Translations under genes and position numbers: made by a program | Assembly (NCBI GenBank): GCA_963805705.1 | Contig: CAWDVH010000001.1 | Coordinates: forward strand, 1,860,001 to 1,924,000 | Direction: 5' to 3' | Origin: CAWDVH01 sp963805705 | GTDB taxonomy: Bacteria; Actinomycetota; Actinomycetes; Streptosporangiales; Streptosporangiaceae | Length of the DNA: 64,000 bases | Shown: one piece after another, positions 44,976 through 54,457 of the stretch | Numbering within the stretch: the stretch's first letter is position 1 | Layout: the number at the start of each line of letters is the position of its first letter | The notes under the pieces: generated by a model | Databases searched by the model: none | What the model was told of the DNA's origin: nothing | The model's input: only the letters and a program-made list of their open reading frames with translations

Positions 44976-45866
44976 ATGTCCACCGATAAGCCCGCCGCCA
45001 TGGCGGCTATCACCGAGCACGAAGCCGGGCAGGTAGAGCGCGCCAATGCCTCCGGGCTCGCCCCGGTCATGTTCGTCCACGGCCTGTGGCTGCTGCCCAG
45101 CAGCTGGGACCGCTGGGCTGAGCTCTTCGAGACCGCCGGCTACGTGGCGGTGATACCCGGATGGCCCGACGACCCCGAGACCGTCGCGCAAGCCAGCGAG
45201 CATCCCGAGGTATTCGCGGGCAAGTCAATCGGCCAGGTCGCCGACCACTTCGCCGCGATCGCCGGCTCCCTGGCCCGCCCGCCAGTCACCATCGGGCATT
45301 CCTTCGGCGGCCTGCTGACCCAGATCCTCGCGGGGCGCGGCCTGTCGGCCGTGTCGGTGGCGATCGACCCGGCGCCGTTCCGGGGCGTCCTGCCCCTGCC
45401 GATCTCGGCGCTGCGGTCGGCATCGCCGGCGCTGAGCAATCCGGCCAACCGGCACCGCGCGGTACCGCTGACCTATGACCAGTTCCGCTACGCGTTCGCC
45501 AACGCCGTCAGCGAGGACGAGGCGAAGCAGCTGTATGAGAGCTTCGCGGTACCCGCGGCGGGCCTGCCGCTCTTCCAGGCCGCGGCCGCCAACCTCAACC
45601 CGTGGACCGAGGCGAAGGTCGATACCGGCAACCCGGACCGGGGCCCGCTGCTGCTGATCTCCGGCGAGAAGGATCACACTGTCCCGTGGGCGATCACCCA
45701 TGCCTCCTATAAGCACCAGCAAGGCAACAAGAACGCGACCGAGATCACCGAGATCCCCGGCCGGGGGCATGCGCTGACCATCGACAGCGGCTGGCGTGAC
45801 GTCGCCGACATCGCGCTCGCGTTCGTGCAGCGCTTCACCACGCCCCAGGCAACCTCCGTGAGCTAA
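44976..45866 (+). CDS. Alpha/beta hydrolase
   Basis: 296 residues, cytosolic. PVMFVHGLWLLPSSWDRW (oxyanion hole), IGHSFGGLLTQ (nucleophile Ser), LLISGEKDHTVPW (acid) and IPGRGHALTI (His) complete the triad. GAGGAGAGG lies upstream of the ATG. It lies 85 bases after a secreted relative and 57 bases before an SDR gene, so the three may form an operon. Substrate unknown; annotated relatives are general esterases or lipases. Confidence 0.88.
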   Translation: MSTDKPAAMAAITEHEAGQVERANASGLAPVMFVHGLWLLPSSWDRWAELFETAGYVAVIPGWPDDPETVAQASEHPEVFAGKSIGQVADHFAAIAGSLARPPVTIGHSFGGLLTQILAGRGLSAVSVAIDPAPFRGVLPLPISALRSASPALSNPANRHRAVPLTYDQFRYAFANAVSEDEAKQLYESFAVPAAGLPLFQAAAANLNPWTEAKVDTGNPDRGPLLLISGEKDHTVPWAITHASYKHQQGNKNATEITEIPGRGHALTIDSGWRDVADIALAFVQRFTTPQATSVS

Positions 45867-45923
45867 CTGCTGGCCGCCGCCTCCGAAGAGGGTCATGTCC
45901 CGTGAGCACTGGAGAAAGCACGC

Positions 45924-46712
45924 ATGGACCTTAACCTGGCCGGCAAAGTCGCGGTCGTCACCGGAGCAGGCAAGGGCATCGGGATGGCTGTCACCAGGGC
46001 CCTGGCCGACGAGGGCGCGCATGTCGTGGCCGGCTCGCGGACCACGCAGACCCTCGACGGCCTGGCGGGCGTCACTCCCGTGGCGGTCGACCTGACCGCT
46101 GCGGACGGCCCGGCGCAGCTGATCCGGCGCGCGCTCGATGACCACGGCCAGATCGACGTGCTGGTCAACAACGTCGGTGCCGTCCGCATGCGGCAGGAAG
46201 GATTCTTCGGCACCAGCGACGAGGATTTCGCCTGGGCGATGCAGATGAACTTCTTCATCGCGCTGCGGGCCAGCCGCGCCGCCCTGGCCGCGATGGTGGA
46301 GAAAGGCACCGGGGCGATCGTCAACGTCGCATCCGTGAACGCCTTCTTCCAGCCCGACGCGGCCACCATCGACTACGGTGCCGCCAAGGCCGCGCTGGTC
46401 AACCTCACCAAGACCCTGTCCCAGGAATTCGGCCCGCGCGGGATCCGCGTCAACGCCGTCTCGCCGGGCCCGGTCTCGACCGACCTGTGGCTGGGCGAGC
46501 ACGGCGTGGCCGCGACCGTCGCCCTGGCCACCGGCGTGGACGCCGAGACCGCCCGCAAGACGATCATCGCCGGGATCGGCGGCTTCGCTACCGGCCGGTT
46601 CACCACGCCGGAGGAGGTTGCTACCCTCATCACGATGCTCGCCTCGGACCGGACCGCCAACGTTACGGGCGTCAACTACGTGATCGACGGCGGCCTGATC
46701 AAGACAACCTGA
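45924..46712 (+). CDS. Short-chain dehydrogenase/reductase
   Basis: 262 residues of the classical SDR type. Cofactor motif VVTGAGKGIGMAV, NNVGAV in place of NNAG, the active site with Ser in VNVASVNAF and Tyr-Lys in IDYGAAKAALVN, and the C-terminal GVNYVIDGGLIKT. It oxidises or reduces an alcohol/ketone with NAD(P)H. Likely co-transcribed with the alpha/beta hydrolase upstream. Confidence 0.9.
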   Translation: MDLNLAGKVAVVTGAGKGIGMAVTRALADEGAHVVAGSRTTQTLDGLAGVTPVAVDLTAADGPAQLIRRALDDHGQIDVLVNNVGAVRMRQEGFFGTSDEDFAWAMQMNFFIALRASRAALAAMVEKGTGAIVNVASVNAFFQPDAATIDYGAAKAALVNLTKTLSQEFGPRGIRVNAVSPGPVSTDLWLGEHGVAATVALATGVDAETARKTIIAGIGGFATGRFTTPEEVATLITMLASDRTANVTGVNYVIDGGLIKTT

Positions 46713-46813
46713 GGCCAGGCATGCCCGCGGCTCGGCGGCCTGGCGTGGATCCTGGCCCTGGCGACCCGGTGACCGTCACGCACTGGCTGACGCCACAGTG
46801 ACAGACTGGGCCC

Positions 46814-47482
46814 ATGCCCGCCCGGCCGACGTCCGCCCGCCCGGCCCGCAGCTACCCGGCTGCCGCCGCCATCTTGGCCGAGCGCGATCCCGTCCTGCGC
46901 CGGCTGGTCGCCCTGGCCGGCCCGGCGCGGGTACAGCCGTCGGCGGAGTCTCCGTTTGGGGCCCTGGTCCGCTCGGTTGTCTACCAGCAGCTGGCGGGCG
47001 CCGCGGCCACCGCCATCCACGGGCGCCTGGTGGCCGCGCTCGGCGGCGAGATCACCGCCGAGCAGCTGCTGTCCCTGCCCGCCGAAACGCTCCGTTCTGT
47101 CGGGCTGTCGGCCAACAAGGCAGCGTCGCTGCGGGATCTGGCGACCAAGGTCCTGGACGGCACGGTCATCCTGGACCCGGCCGTGCTCAGGACGCAGGGC
47201 GATGCCGAGGTGGTGGCCAGGCTCTCGACGGTCCGGGGGATCGGGAAGTGGACCGCGGAGATGTTCCTCATGTTCCAGCTGCGGCGCCTGGACGTCTGGC
47301 CGACCGGCGATCTCGGGGTCAGGAAGGGATTCGGCCTGGCGTGGGGGATCCCGACGCCGACGGCTAAAGAGCTCGACCCGCTGGGCGACCCGTACCGGCC
47401 GTACCGCTCCGTCGTGGCCTGGTACTGCTGGCGGGCCGCCGAGCTCTACGCCGGGGCGGCCGACAGTGCCCTTACCCGCTGA
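46814..47482 (+). CDS. DNA-3-methyladenine glycosylase II (AlkA-type HhH-GPD)
   Basis: 222 residues with only the helix-hairpin-helix glycosylase core: VYQQLAGAAATAIHGRL, the hairpin VRGIGKWTAEMFLMF and catalytic Asp166 in WPTGDLGVRKGFG. It removes alkylated purines from DNA to start base-excision repair. No Cys cluster for an Fe-S centre, so it is AlkA/Mag-like rather than EndoIII-like. A single gene, convergent with the cutinase-like gene. Confidence 0.9.
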   Translation: MPARPTSARPARSYPAAAAILAERDPVLRRLVALAGPARVQPSAESPFGALVRSVVYQQLAGAAATAIHGRLVAALGGEITAEQLLSLPAETLRSVGLSANKAASLRDLATKVLDGTVILDPAVLRTQGDAEVVARLSTVRGIGKWTAEMFLMFQLRRLDVWPTGDLGVRKGFGLAWGIPTPTAKELDPLGDPYRPYRSVVAWYCWRAAELYAGAADSALTR

Positions 47483-47512
47483 GCGGCCACGGGCCACCGG
47501 CTGAGGGCCGGG

Positions 47513-48286
47513 TCAGCGGATCCCGGCCGCAGTCAGCTTCGCGGTCACGAACCGGCTGGCGGCCGCGTTGTATTTCTGCGTGTAGTCCAGGTGCGCGGCG
47601 AGGTTATCGCCGCTGGCGCAGAACGGGTCTCCGGTGTCGCAGTACGACTGGATCCTCGACGCAAACGGGGCCAGCGACTCACTCGGCGGACGCGGGAACA
47701 GCCCGGTTGCGCCCGGGTCGGTTCCGACGTCGAACGAGAAGCCCGCGCTGCGCCGCGGATCACCCATCTGGATGACGGCGAGGATCTTCGCGGCGATCGC
47801 GGGGCTGACGCCCCTGGTCGCCGGGGTGCCGAGGTTGCCGCCGCCCCCGCCACCGAGCGCGTCGCCGACGACCTGCGCGCCCTGGGAATAGCCGACCAGG
47901 ACGAACTTCTGCTCCGGGCACTTCGCCGTGTCGGCCGCCAGCTCGGACTTTATCGCGCTGTCACCGCGGGCGACGCTGCTGGCGTAGTTGGTCAGCGTCG
48001 CGGGGTAGACCACGGCCTGCTGGCTGACCGTGGCCTTGACATCGCCCGTGATCAGGGCCGCCAGGCTGCTGATGACCCCCTCGCCCGCAGGCTCGGTGGA
48101 GGCACGGGCGGCGATCACGTGGACCGTCGCGCAGCTCGCGCCGGCGGCGGCAGTGCCGGACGACCCGCAGGCGGCCAGTAAGCCGACGGCACCGGCGGCC
48201 GCGAGAACGACGGCGCCGGCCGAGAAGGCTCGCCGACCCAGTAGCCTGCCCGGCCGGATGATGTCACGGTCATCGTGCTGCGTCAT
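47513..48286 (-). CDS. Cutinase-family lipoprotein esterase
   Basis: 257 residues from the ATG at 48286. A twin-Arg-like start (LLGRRAFSAG) leads to the lipobox LLAAC, so it is anchored outside the membrane. Cutinase fold: CATVHVIAARASTEPAGEG, nucleophile in VLVGYSQGAQVV, Asp in CDTGDPFC, and His in AAHLDY. It would cleave polyester or lipid esters; actinobacterial members often act as phospholipases or polyesterases. The Cys pairs match the conserved disulfides. Confidence 0.88.
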   Translation of the reverse strand: MTQHDDRDIIRPGRLLGRRAFSAGAVVLAAAGAVGLLAACGSSGTAAAGASCATVHVIAARASTEPAGEGVISSLAALITGDVKATVSQQAVVYPATLTNYASSVARGDSAIKSELAADTAKCPEQKFVLVGYSQGAQVVGDALGGGGGGNLGTPATRGVSPAIAAKILAVIQMGDPRRSAGFSFDVGTDPGATGLFPRPPSESLAPFASRIQSYCDTGDPFCASGDNLAAHLDYTQKYNAAASRFVTAKLTAAGIR

Positions 48287-48357
48287 GGACCACTCCCTCG
48301 ACGCATGCACGGCTCGGGACCGCTGCCGGTTCGAAACGTGCGGCCCTGAGGAACCAG

Positions 48358-48924
48358 ATGGCTTCCCTGGCCGGGGAGATGTTAACGTCCTGCCCCGTGG
48401 CAAGTCCCGGTTCCCACAGCGTTTTGCTCGTCGAGGTTCCCGAGGCCGAACCGGCCGTGGCCCGGCACCGGGAACGTCTTGATGCCAGTGCGCCGCTCGG
48501 CGTCCCGGCTCACGTCACGGTGCTGTTCCCGTTCATGCCGCCGGAGGCGATCGGTCCGCCCGTGCTCGGTGACCTGGAGCGCCTGTTCGCCGCCGTCCGC
48601 CGGTTCCGCTTTGAGCTGGCTCGCACCAACTGGTTCGGCGATGAGGTGCTGTGGCTTGCCCCGCGGGATCCTGCACCCTTCCAGGCCCTGACCCAGCGTG
48701 TCTACGAAGCGTTTCCGGCGTTTCCTCCGTTCGGAGGGCAGCATGATGTTGTCATCCCGCACCTGACCGTTGGCAACGGACATCCGGTGAAGGAGATGCG
48801 TGCCGCCGAGAAATCGGTCCAGCCGCACCTGCCTATCGAGGCATGTGCGGCCGCGGTCACCTTGATGACTGAGCAATCCGCTGGAGGGCAGTGGGCCAGG
48901 GCGGCCCGCTTCACCCTGGCCTGA
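48358..48924 (+). CDS. 2'-5' RNA ligase-family (2H phosphoesterase) protein
   Basis: 188 residues. The two HxT motifs of the 2H phosphoesterase fold are present: HVTVLFPF near residue 54 and HLTVG near residue 140. Such proteins hydrolyse cyclic phosphodiesters in RNA or nucleotides. The ATG at 48358 is chosen because GAGGA lies five bases upstream; ATG 48379 or GTG 48397 are other options, and the N-terminal 20 residues before HSVLLVEVPE are not conserved in type. Confidence 0.8.
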   Translation: MASLAGEMLTSCPVASPGSHSVLLVEVPEAEPAVARHRERLDASAPLGVPAHVTVLFPFMPPEAIGPPVLGDLERLFAAVRRFRFELARTNWFGDEVLWLAPRDPAPFQALTQRVYEAFPAFPPFGGQHDVVIPHLTVGNGHPVKEMRAAEKSVQPHLPIEACAAAVTLMTEQSAGGQWARAARFTLA

Positions 48925-49030
48925 ACACCACCAGGACCGCCCAGGTCGGCGAAGTGCTCCAGCACGTAGCCGCGCAGGTCATCACGGACGCCCGCCCTCA
49001 TCCCGGGCCGCGGCCACCAGCAGCGGCGGA

Positions 49031-50416
49031 TCAGCGGGTGTTACTGCCGACCCATACGGACTTGATGTTGCAGAACTCGCGTATGCCGTGGGCCGCCAGC
49101 TCCCGGCCGTAACCGGAGGTCTTGACGCCGCCGAAAGGCAGCTGCGGGTAGGAGGTGACGTTGCCGTTGATGAACACCATTCCGGCGACGAGGTCCCGGA
49201 CGAACCGGGCCTTCTCCTGCTCATCGCTGGTCCAGGCGTTGGCGCCGAGCCCGAACTCGGTGCCGTTGGCCAGCTCTATCGCCTCGTCGATGTCCGCCAC
49301 CCGGTAGAGGGTCGCCACCGGCCCGAAGACCTCCTCGGTGTGCACCCTCATCTCGGGGGTGATGCCGGCCAGCACGGTCGGCGGGTAGTACCAGCCGGGG
49401 CCATCGGGCGCCGTGCCGCCGCATAGCACCCGTGCGCCCTTATCCACCGCGTCGCCCACGAGCTCCTCGACATCCCTGCGCTGCTGCTGCGAGGCCAGCG
49501 GGCCCACGTTGGTGGTCCCGAGCATGGGATCCCCGACGGTCATGGCCGACATCTGCTCGACGAAGAGGCGCTCGAAGTCATCGCCGGCCGAGGCGTGCAC
49601 GATGAAGCGCTTGGCCGCGATACACGACTGGCCGTTGTTGAGGGTACGCGCCACCGCCGCCACCTTGGCCGCGGCCGCCAGGTCAGCCGAGGGCATGACG
49701 ATAAACGGGTCACTGCCGCCGAGTTCGAGTACGACCTTCTTGATCTCACTGCCCGCGATGGCCGCGACCGATTGCCCGGCGGGCCCTGATCCGGTCAGCG
49801 TGGCTGCCACCACCCGGTCGTCACGCAAGATGGCCTCAATCCGCCCGGAGCTGACCAGGAGGGTCTGGAACGTCCCCGCGGGGAAACCGGCCCTGGCGAA
49901 CAGCTCCTGCATGAACAGGGCCGTCTGCGGCACGTTCGAGGCGTGCTTGAGCAGGCCCACGTTGCCGGCCATCAGGGCCGGAGCGGCGAAGCGCATGGCC
50001 TGCCAGAGCGGGAAGTTCCACGGCATGATGGCCAGCACTGGCCCGAGTGACTGATACACCACGTAGGCCTGCTCGGCGCCGACCGCGCCCGCGTCAGCAG
50101 GCTCGTCGGCCAGGAAACCGGCCGCCCGGTCGGCGTAGAAGCGGCAGGCGGTTGCGCACTTGGCCACCTCCTGCCGCGCCGCGGCCAGCGTCTTGCCCAT
50201 CTCCGTGGTCATCATCGCCGCGATCTGGTCGATCTCCTCGTCCAGGATGTCGGCGGCCCGGCGCATCCAGCCCGCTCGCGTGCCGAAGTCAGTGAGCCGG
50301 TAGCTGGCGTGCGCCTTCGCCGCGGCCGCCAGGCACCGCTCGACCTCCTCGTCGGTGAGCTCGTCATAGGTCTTCAGCGTCTCCCCGGTGGCGGGGTTGA
50401 CGGTCGCGATCGCCAC
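49031..50416 (-). CDS. NAD(P)-dependent aldehyde dehydrogenase, succinate-semialdehyde type
   Basis: 461 residues from a GTG. NPATGETLKTYDE start, PWNFPLWQA, catalytic Glu in VVLELGGSDPFIV and catalytic Cys in NNGQSCIAAKRFIVH, as in succinate-semialdehyde dehydrogenases of the GabD/SSADH-like short group. It oxidises an aldehyde, probably succinate semialdehyde, to the acid. GAGG precedes the start. No GABA genes adjoin it. Confidence 0.88.
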   Translation of the reverse strand: MAIATVNPATGETLKTYDELTDEEVERCLAAAAKAHASYRLTDFGTRAGWMRRAADILDEEIDQIAAMMTTEMGKTLAAARQEVAKCATACRFYADRAAGFLADEPADAGAVGAEQAYVVYQSLGPVLAIMPWNFPLWQAMRFAAPALMAGNVGLLKHASNVPQTALFMQELFARAGFPAGTFQTLLVSSGRIEAILRDDRVVAATLTGSGPAGQSVAAIAGSEIKKVVLELGGSDPFIVMPSADLAAAAKVAAVARTLNNGQSCIAAKRFIVHASAGDDFERLFVEQMSAMTVGDPMLGTTNVGPLASQQQRRDVEELVGDAVDKGARVLCGGTAPDGPGWYYPPTVLAGITPEMRVHTEEVFGPVATLYRVADIDEAIELANGTEFGLGANAWTSDEQEKARFVRDLVAGMVFINGNVTSYPQLPFGGVKTSGYGRELAAHGIREFCNIKSVWVGSNTR

Positions 50417-50550
50417 GTGTCCTCTTTTCGTTGCCGCTTTCGGTGCCGCCGGATTCTCATTGCCGCCGCACTATCGCGCAATTGCACTCATGATCGCTAC
50501 TGCCCGTCCCGTGCCCGATCACACCTGCAGCCAGCCGCGGCCGGGGTACG

Positions 50551-51984
50551 TCAGTCTCTGGGCTGCTTGACGTAGCCGAAGAACGCGCGGCGCTTGATCA
50601 GCTCGGCGACATCAGCGGGCACCATGCTTTCCCAGCTGTCGTCGTTCGCGGCTATCCGGCGCAGCACGTCGCGGCTGAAGATCGGCAGGAACTCAGGCCG
50701 GTAGTTGTCGAGGTGGACGAAGCTGCCCCGTCCGGCGAGGTAGTCGTAGAGCGGCTGCAGCTCGGGCCCGACGCTGATGTCGTCCACGGTGATGAGCCCG
50801 TCCTCCGGTGCGGGCTGCAGGGGATAGACATAGAGCTTCAGGTCGTTCTTGAACAGCCGCCCGAAGCTTTCCAGAATCCCGCCGGGCAGCTGCGCGTGGT
50901 TCTTCTCGTTGAACAGGTCGATCAGGCTCGGCACCCCCATCACGATGCCGATCCGCTCGCTGGTCCGCTCGCCGAGGTAGGCGGCCAGGCGGTAATAGTC
51001 GAAGTAGTCGCTGATCAGTACCGTCATGCCGCATGCCGCGAGCAGCTCCGCGCGGGCCAGGAAGTCGCGCCGGTCCACGTCGGCAGCTCCCCCGGCGAGC
51101 AGATTGCGCATCGTGATCTCGGTGAGCGTCAGTATCGGCTTGCCGGCCACCGCGGGGTCGGCCTCGAATTTCGCCCTCGCCGTCTCGAGCATGTCGAGGT
51201 TCACGTGCGTCGGCGGACGGAAGCTGCCCCGCTCCACCAGGATCGCCTTCTTCCGCAGCACCTCGCTCGGCTGCAGGACCTCCCGGTCAGGGCCGAACAT
51301 CGCCACGCCGCTCAGTCCGAGCTGGACGAGCTTCAGCGCCATCAGCCTGTTGTCCACGCCGCGGAACTCGATCCCGCGGAACTGGATCATGTCGATCTCG
51401 ATGCGGCCGGTGGTCAGGCGGTCGAGAAGACTCTCGATCAGCCGGTCCGGCTGATGGTGCTCGAAGAACGCTCCGTGCATCAGGTTCACCCCGACGATCC
51501 CGAGCGCCTCCTGCTGCAGCGAGGCCTCGATGTCGAGCATCCGCACGTGCATCACGATCTGGCTCGGCTCGTCGTGCGCATGAGCCTGGAATTTGACGCC
51601 CATCCACCCGTGGCACTCGTTGCTGCCCCGGAAGCTGCGCGCCACGACGGTGTCGGCGAACGCGAAGAACGAGGTCTCATCACCGCGTTCATCGCCGAGC
51701 CGGTCGACGTTGAGCTGGAATTCCTTGTCGAGCATGCCCTGCAGCCGGATGGCGGAGACATACCTGTCGGCCTTGCCGTAGACGGCGTCGCTGACCGCCA
51801 TGTCGTAAGCGGAGATCGATTTGGCGACGGTGCCGGCCGCGCCGCCGACCCGGAAGAACCAGCGCACGACCTCCTGGCCGGCCCCGATCTCGGCGACGGT
51901 GCCGTACCAGCGCGGATCGAGGTTGATGCGCAGCGCCTTCTGGCGCGTGTCGGTGTGATGAGTCTCGGCGATGAGCTCGGTCAT
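50551..51984 (-). CDS. Conserved protein of unknown function
   Basis: 477 residues, soluble, no signal. The N-terminal block is strongly patterned: LRINLDPRWYGTVAEIGAG, then QEVVRWFFRVGGAAG and YVSAIRLQGMLDKEFQLN, a combination I recall from a widespread bacterial family that databases label inconsistently (for example as TonB-dependent receptor), labels that do not fit a soluble cytosolic protein. A middle part HLxxVHVRMLD, DMIQFRGIEFRGVDNR and a C-terminal part with ISDYFDYYRLAAYLGE follow. No known catalytic motif seen. Located after the aldehyde dehydrogenase on the same strand in the opposite order of transcription. Confidence 0.7.
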   Translation of the reverse strand: MTELIAETHHTDTRQKALRINLDPRWYGTVAEIGAGQEVVRWFFRVGGAAGTVAKSISAYDMAVSDAVYGKADRYVSAIRLQGMLDKEFQLNVDRLGDERGDETSFFAFADTVVARSFRGSNECHGWMGVKFQAHAHDEPSQIVMHVRMLDIEASLQQEALGIVGVNLMHGAFFEHHQPDRLIESLLDRLTTGRIEIDMIQFRGIEFRGVDNRLMALKLVQLGLSGVAMFGPDREVLQPSEVLRKKAILVERGSFRPPTHVNLDMLETARAKFEADPAVAGKPILTLTEITMRNLLAGGAADVDRRDFLARAELLAACGMTVLISDYFDYYRLAAYLGERTSERIGIVMGVPSLIDLFNEKNHAQLPGGILESFGRLFKNDLKLYVYPLQPAPEDGLITVDDISVGPELQPLYDYLAGRGSFVHLDNYRPEFLPIFSRDVLRRIAANDDSWESMVPADVAELIKRRAFFGYVKQPRD

Positions 51985-52131
51985 CCAACCCCCTACCTGC
52001 TCACCAGGCCCGCTGCTGCCGTCTGCGGCCCATGAGGGCAGCGGTCCGGGAACCAGCGTCCGACAGGAAGATCGTACCGACGCCGCCGCACTCAGCGCCA
52101 GCCCGTGCCGGCCGGGCCGCCCGCGGCGTGC

Positions 52132-54333
52132 TCATCCGCTGGGCAGGAACGACGCCGCGGCGGCCTGCTCGCTGAGATGCACTTCCAGTTCCCGCAGCAT
52201 TTCCAGGTGCTGGCTGGCCCACAGCGCCAGAAGCGCGCCGTGCAGCGCCGCCGTCTCGCCGCTGACGATGGAGTCCCGCATGCACTCCAGCAGTCGATTG
52301 CGGCTCTCCGGATCAGGTGACTGCGGCGAAGGGATCGAGGTGGCATGAACGATAGAGTCGCCGAGCGTGACGTACCAGGAGCGCACCGACTGGACCTGTC
52401 CGTCCAGGCTCTCCCGGTATCCCGCCAGGCTCGGGCCGCGCCCGTTTCCGGCCATGATCGCGTTGAGCGCCGCCATCGACCGGCCGGCGCGCACGACTCT
52501 GGCCGCGCCCGCGACCAGCCGGGCCGCGCTCTCGGGATCATCTCGTTTGGCTGACCGCTCGGCCAGGTACTGGCGGAACGAGTCATCGAGCTGGTGAACG
52601 GCGGCCGCGGCGGCCTGCTCGGCCTGGCCCGGATCGCCGGGATCATCGTCGCTCGTGAGCAGCCGCGCGGTGACCGCGACGTAGTCCGCGCCGCGTGAGT
52701 AGGCGGTGGCCATGTTCTCTCGCAGCACGGTCGTCGCGCCGCGCGGCCAGAACACCAGCCCGACTCCCAGGCTCACGGCAAAGCCGATTATCACGTCCTC
52801 GATCCGGACCAGTCCGACCTTCCAGCCCACGGGCTGAATGATGTTGAAGAGCACCACGAGGACCACGGTGAACCCGGCCTGGCCGGCCGCGAACGAGATG
52901 ACCCGCGGGGTGTAGGCGGCGACCAGCACGGCCACCGGGAGGACCGCCCATAGCACGGGGTCATTGGCGCCCAGGGCCAGGACGATCGCCGCACCGACGA
53001 TGATCCCGACGGCAGTCCCGGCGAGCGCGCTCACGACGGACCGGCCGGTGCCGAGCGCGTTGGAGCGCAAGACCGACAGCGTGCCGAGGACGACCCAGAA
53101 GGAATGCTGGAGGCCGGAGCGCTGCGCGATGAACACCGCGACGGCCAGCCCGGCCGCGCCGCGGACGCTGTTGCGGAACCACACCGACCGCACGCTGGCA
53201 TGCTCGGCGGCGAACTGCCGCACGGCCAGCAGCGCGCCGGGCAGCGGGGCCAGGCGCTGCGCCCCGCCGCTGGCCGGCTCGGGGCCGGTGCCGTTACTGG
53301 CGGCGAGCACGTAGGCGGCGACCTGCCGGGTGGAGATACAGATCGCCCGGGTCCGGAACGAGCGCCTCAGTAGCGTCTCAAGCGCCTGATCACCCATCAC
53401 GGCTGAGGGCAGCTGCGAGATCTGCTGGGCGAGCGCGCGCGCCACGGCGCTCTGTGCCCGCTCCAGCCGGCCAGTGTCGAGTCGCTCATCGTGCCCGGCC
53501 AGCCGCTGCCCGCAGGCGCGCAGGACCTCGGCGGCGGCGGCCAGCGCCTCGCCGTTTTCCTGATGACACAGCACACCCTGAGGCGAAGCAGTCACGTGCT
53601 CCAGTGAGACCAGAAGCCAGCCGAGCTCGTCGATGAGCCCGGCGAGCGCGGCCGCCGGCCCGGTCGGCCCGGTCGGCCGGTGCGGCACGCCCTGGAGCCT
53701 CTTGCGGAGGGCGCCGACGGCCTCCCGTGCGACGGCAACGCGGGCGCCGATGGCCTCCTGGTTCCCGGCGAAGACGGAATCGGTCAGGTCAGCGAGGAGG
53801 AGGCAGACCCGGGCCGCGTCATCGCGCAGCGTCCCGGTTCGCCGCGGCGGCCATATCAGCATGACGGCGCAGATCCCCGCGACTGCGGCCAGGCCCCAGC
53901 CGGCCAGCCGCCACGGGAGGGCGGACAGCGGCGCCGGGATCGAGACGGCCAGGACAAAGGAGAGTATCGCCGCCGCGCCGCCGGCGGCGAAATAGCCGTT
54001 GATCACCCCGGAGAACAGGATCGCGAAGCCGACCACCGCCATGGCCGCGGCGGCCAGCCAGGCATTGCGCGAGCACAATGTCCCGATCACCACGAGCGCC
54101 GCCCCGGTGATGGCCAGGCTCAGATAGGCGGCAAAGCGGCTCCTCGGCGGGCCGCTGAAGTCGACCAGCACCAGCATCGCGAATGATCCGAGTGCGGCAA
54201 AGGTGGCGGCCTGCGGCTGCTGGATCACCTCGAACGCCACCGCGAAGACCGCCGGCATGACGATCGCGGCCCGCGCCGCGCTCTTCAGCGCGGACAGCCC
54301 TGGGTCTGCGATCTGCGGGTGCGGCAGTCTCAT
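52132..54333 (-). CDS. FUSC-family membrane protein (aromatic acid exporter-like)
   Basis: 733 residues with two sets of about six membrane helices (roughly 25-165 and 385-530), each followed by a soluble domain. This duplicated FUSC/ArAE layout and the stretch VRGAAGLAVAVFIAQRSGLQHSFWVVLGTLSVLR (read in parts: AAGLAVAVFI, HSFWVVLGTLSVL) are typical of the family of YccS/AaeB proteins, which export aromatic acids or act on envelope stress. Substrate not known. Single gene. Confidence 0.88.
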   Translation of the reverse strand: MRLPHPQIADPGLSALKSAARAAIVMPAVFAVAFEVIQQPQAATFAALGSFAMLVLVDFSGPPRSRFAAYLSLAITGAALVVIGTLCSRNAWLAAAAMAVVGFAILFSGVINGYFAAGGAAAILSFVLAVSIPAPLSALPWRLAGWGLAAVAGICAVMLIWPPRRTGTLRDDAARVCLLLADLTDSVFAGNQEAIGARVAVAREAVGALRKRLQGVPHRPTGPTGPAAALAGLIDELGWLLVSLEHVTASPQGVLCHQENGEALAAAAEVLRACGQRLAGHDERLDTGRLERAQSAVARALAQQISQLPSAVMGDQALETLLRRSFRTRAICISTRQVAAYVLAASNGTGPEPASGGAQRLAPLPGALLAVRQFAAEHASVRSVWFRNSVRGAAGLAVAVFIAQRSGLQHSFWVVLGTLSVLRSNALGTGRSVVSALAGTAVGIIVGAAIVLALGANDPVLWAVLPVAVLVAAYTPRVISFAAGQAGFTVVLVVLFNIIQPVGWKVGLVRIEDVIIGFAVSLGVGLVFWPRGATTVLRENMATAYSRGADYVAVTARLLTSDDDPGDPGQAEQAAAAAVHQLDDSFRQYLAERSAKRDDPESAARLVAGAARVVRAGRSMAALNAIMAGNGRGPSLAGYRESLDGQVQSVRSWYVTLGDSIVHATSIPSPQSPDPESRNRLLECMRDSIVSGETAALHGALLALWASQHLEMLRELEVHLSEQAAAASFLPSG

Positions 54334-54457
54334 GGCCTCACCCGTCCCCCATGGGGCCCCTTACCGAACCACTTGCCACCGGTAGTCGCAGAACAATAAC
54401 AGGCTTACGACGGTTCCGGCTGGACGGCGGACCCGGGCGCCCCCCGGCCCTCCTGAC

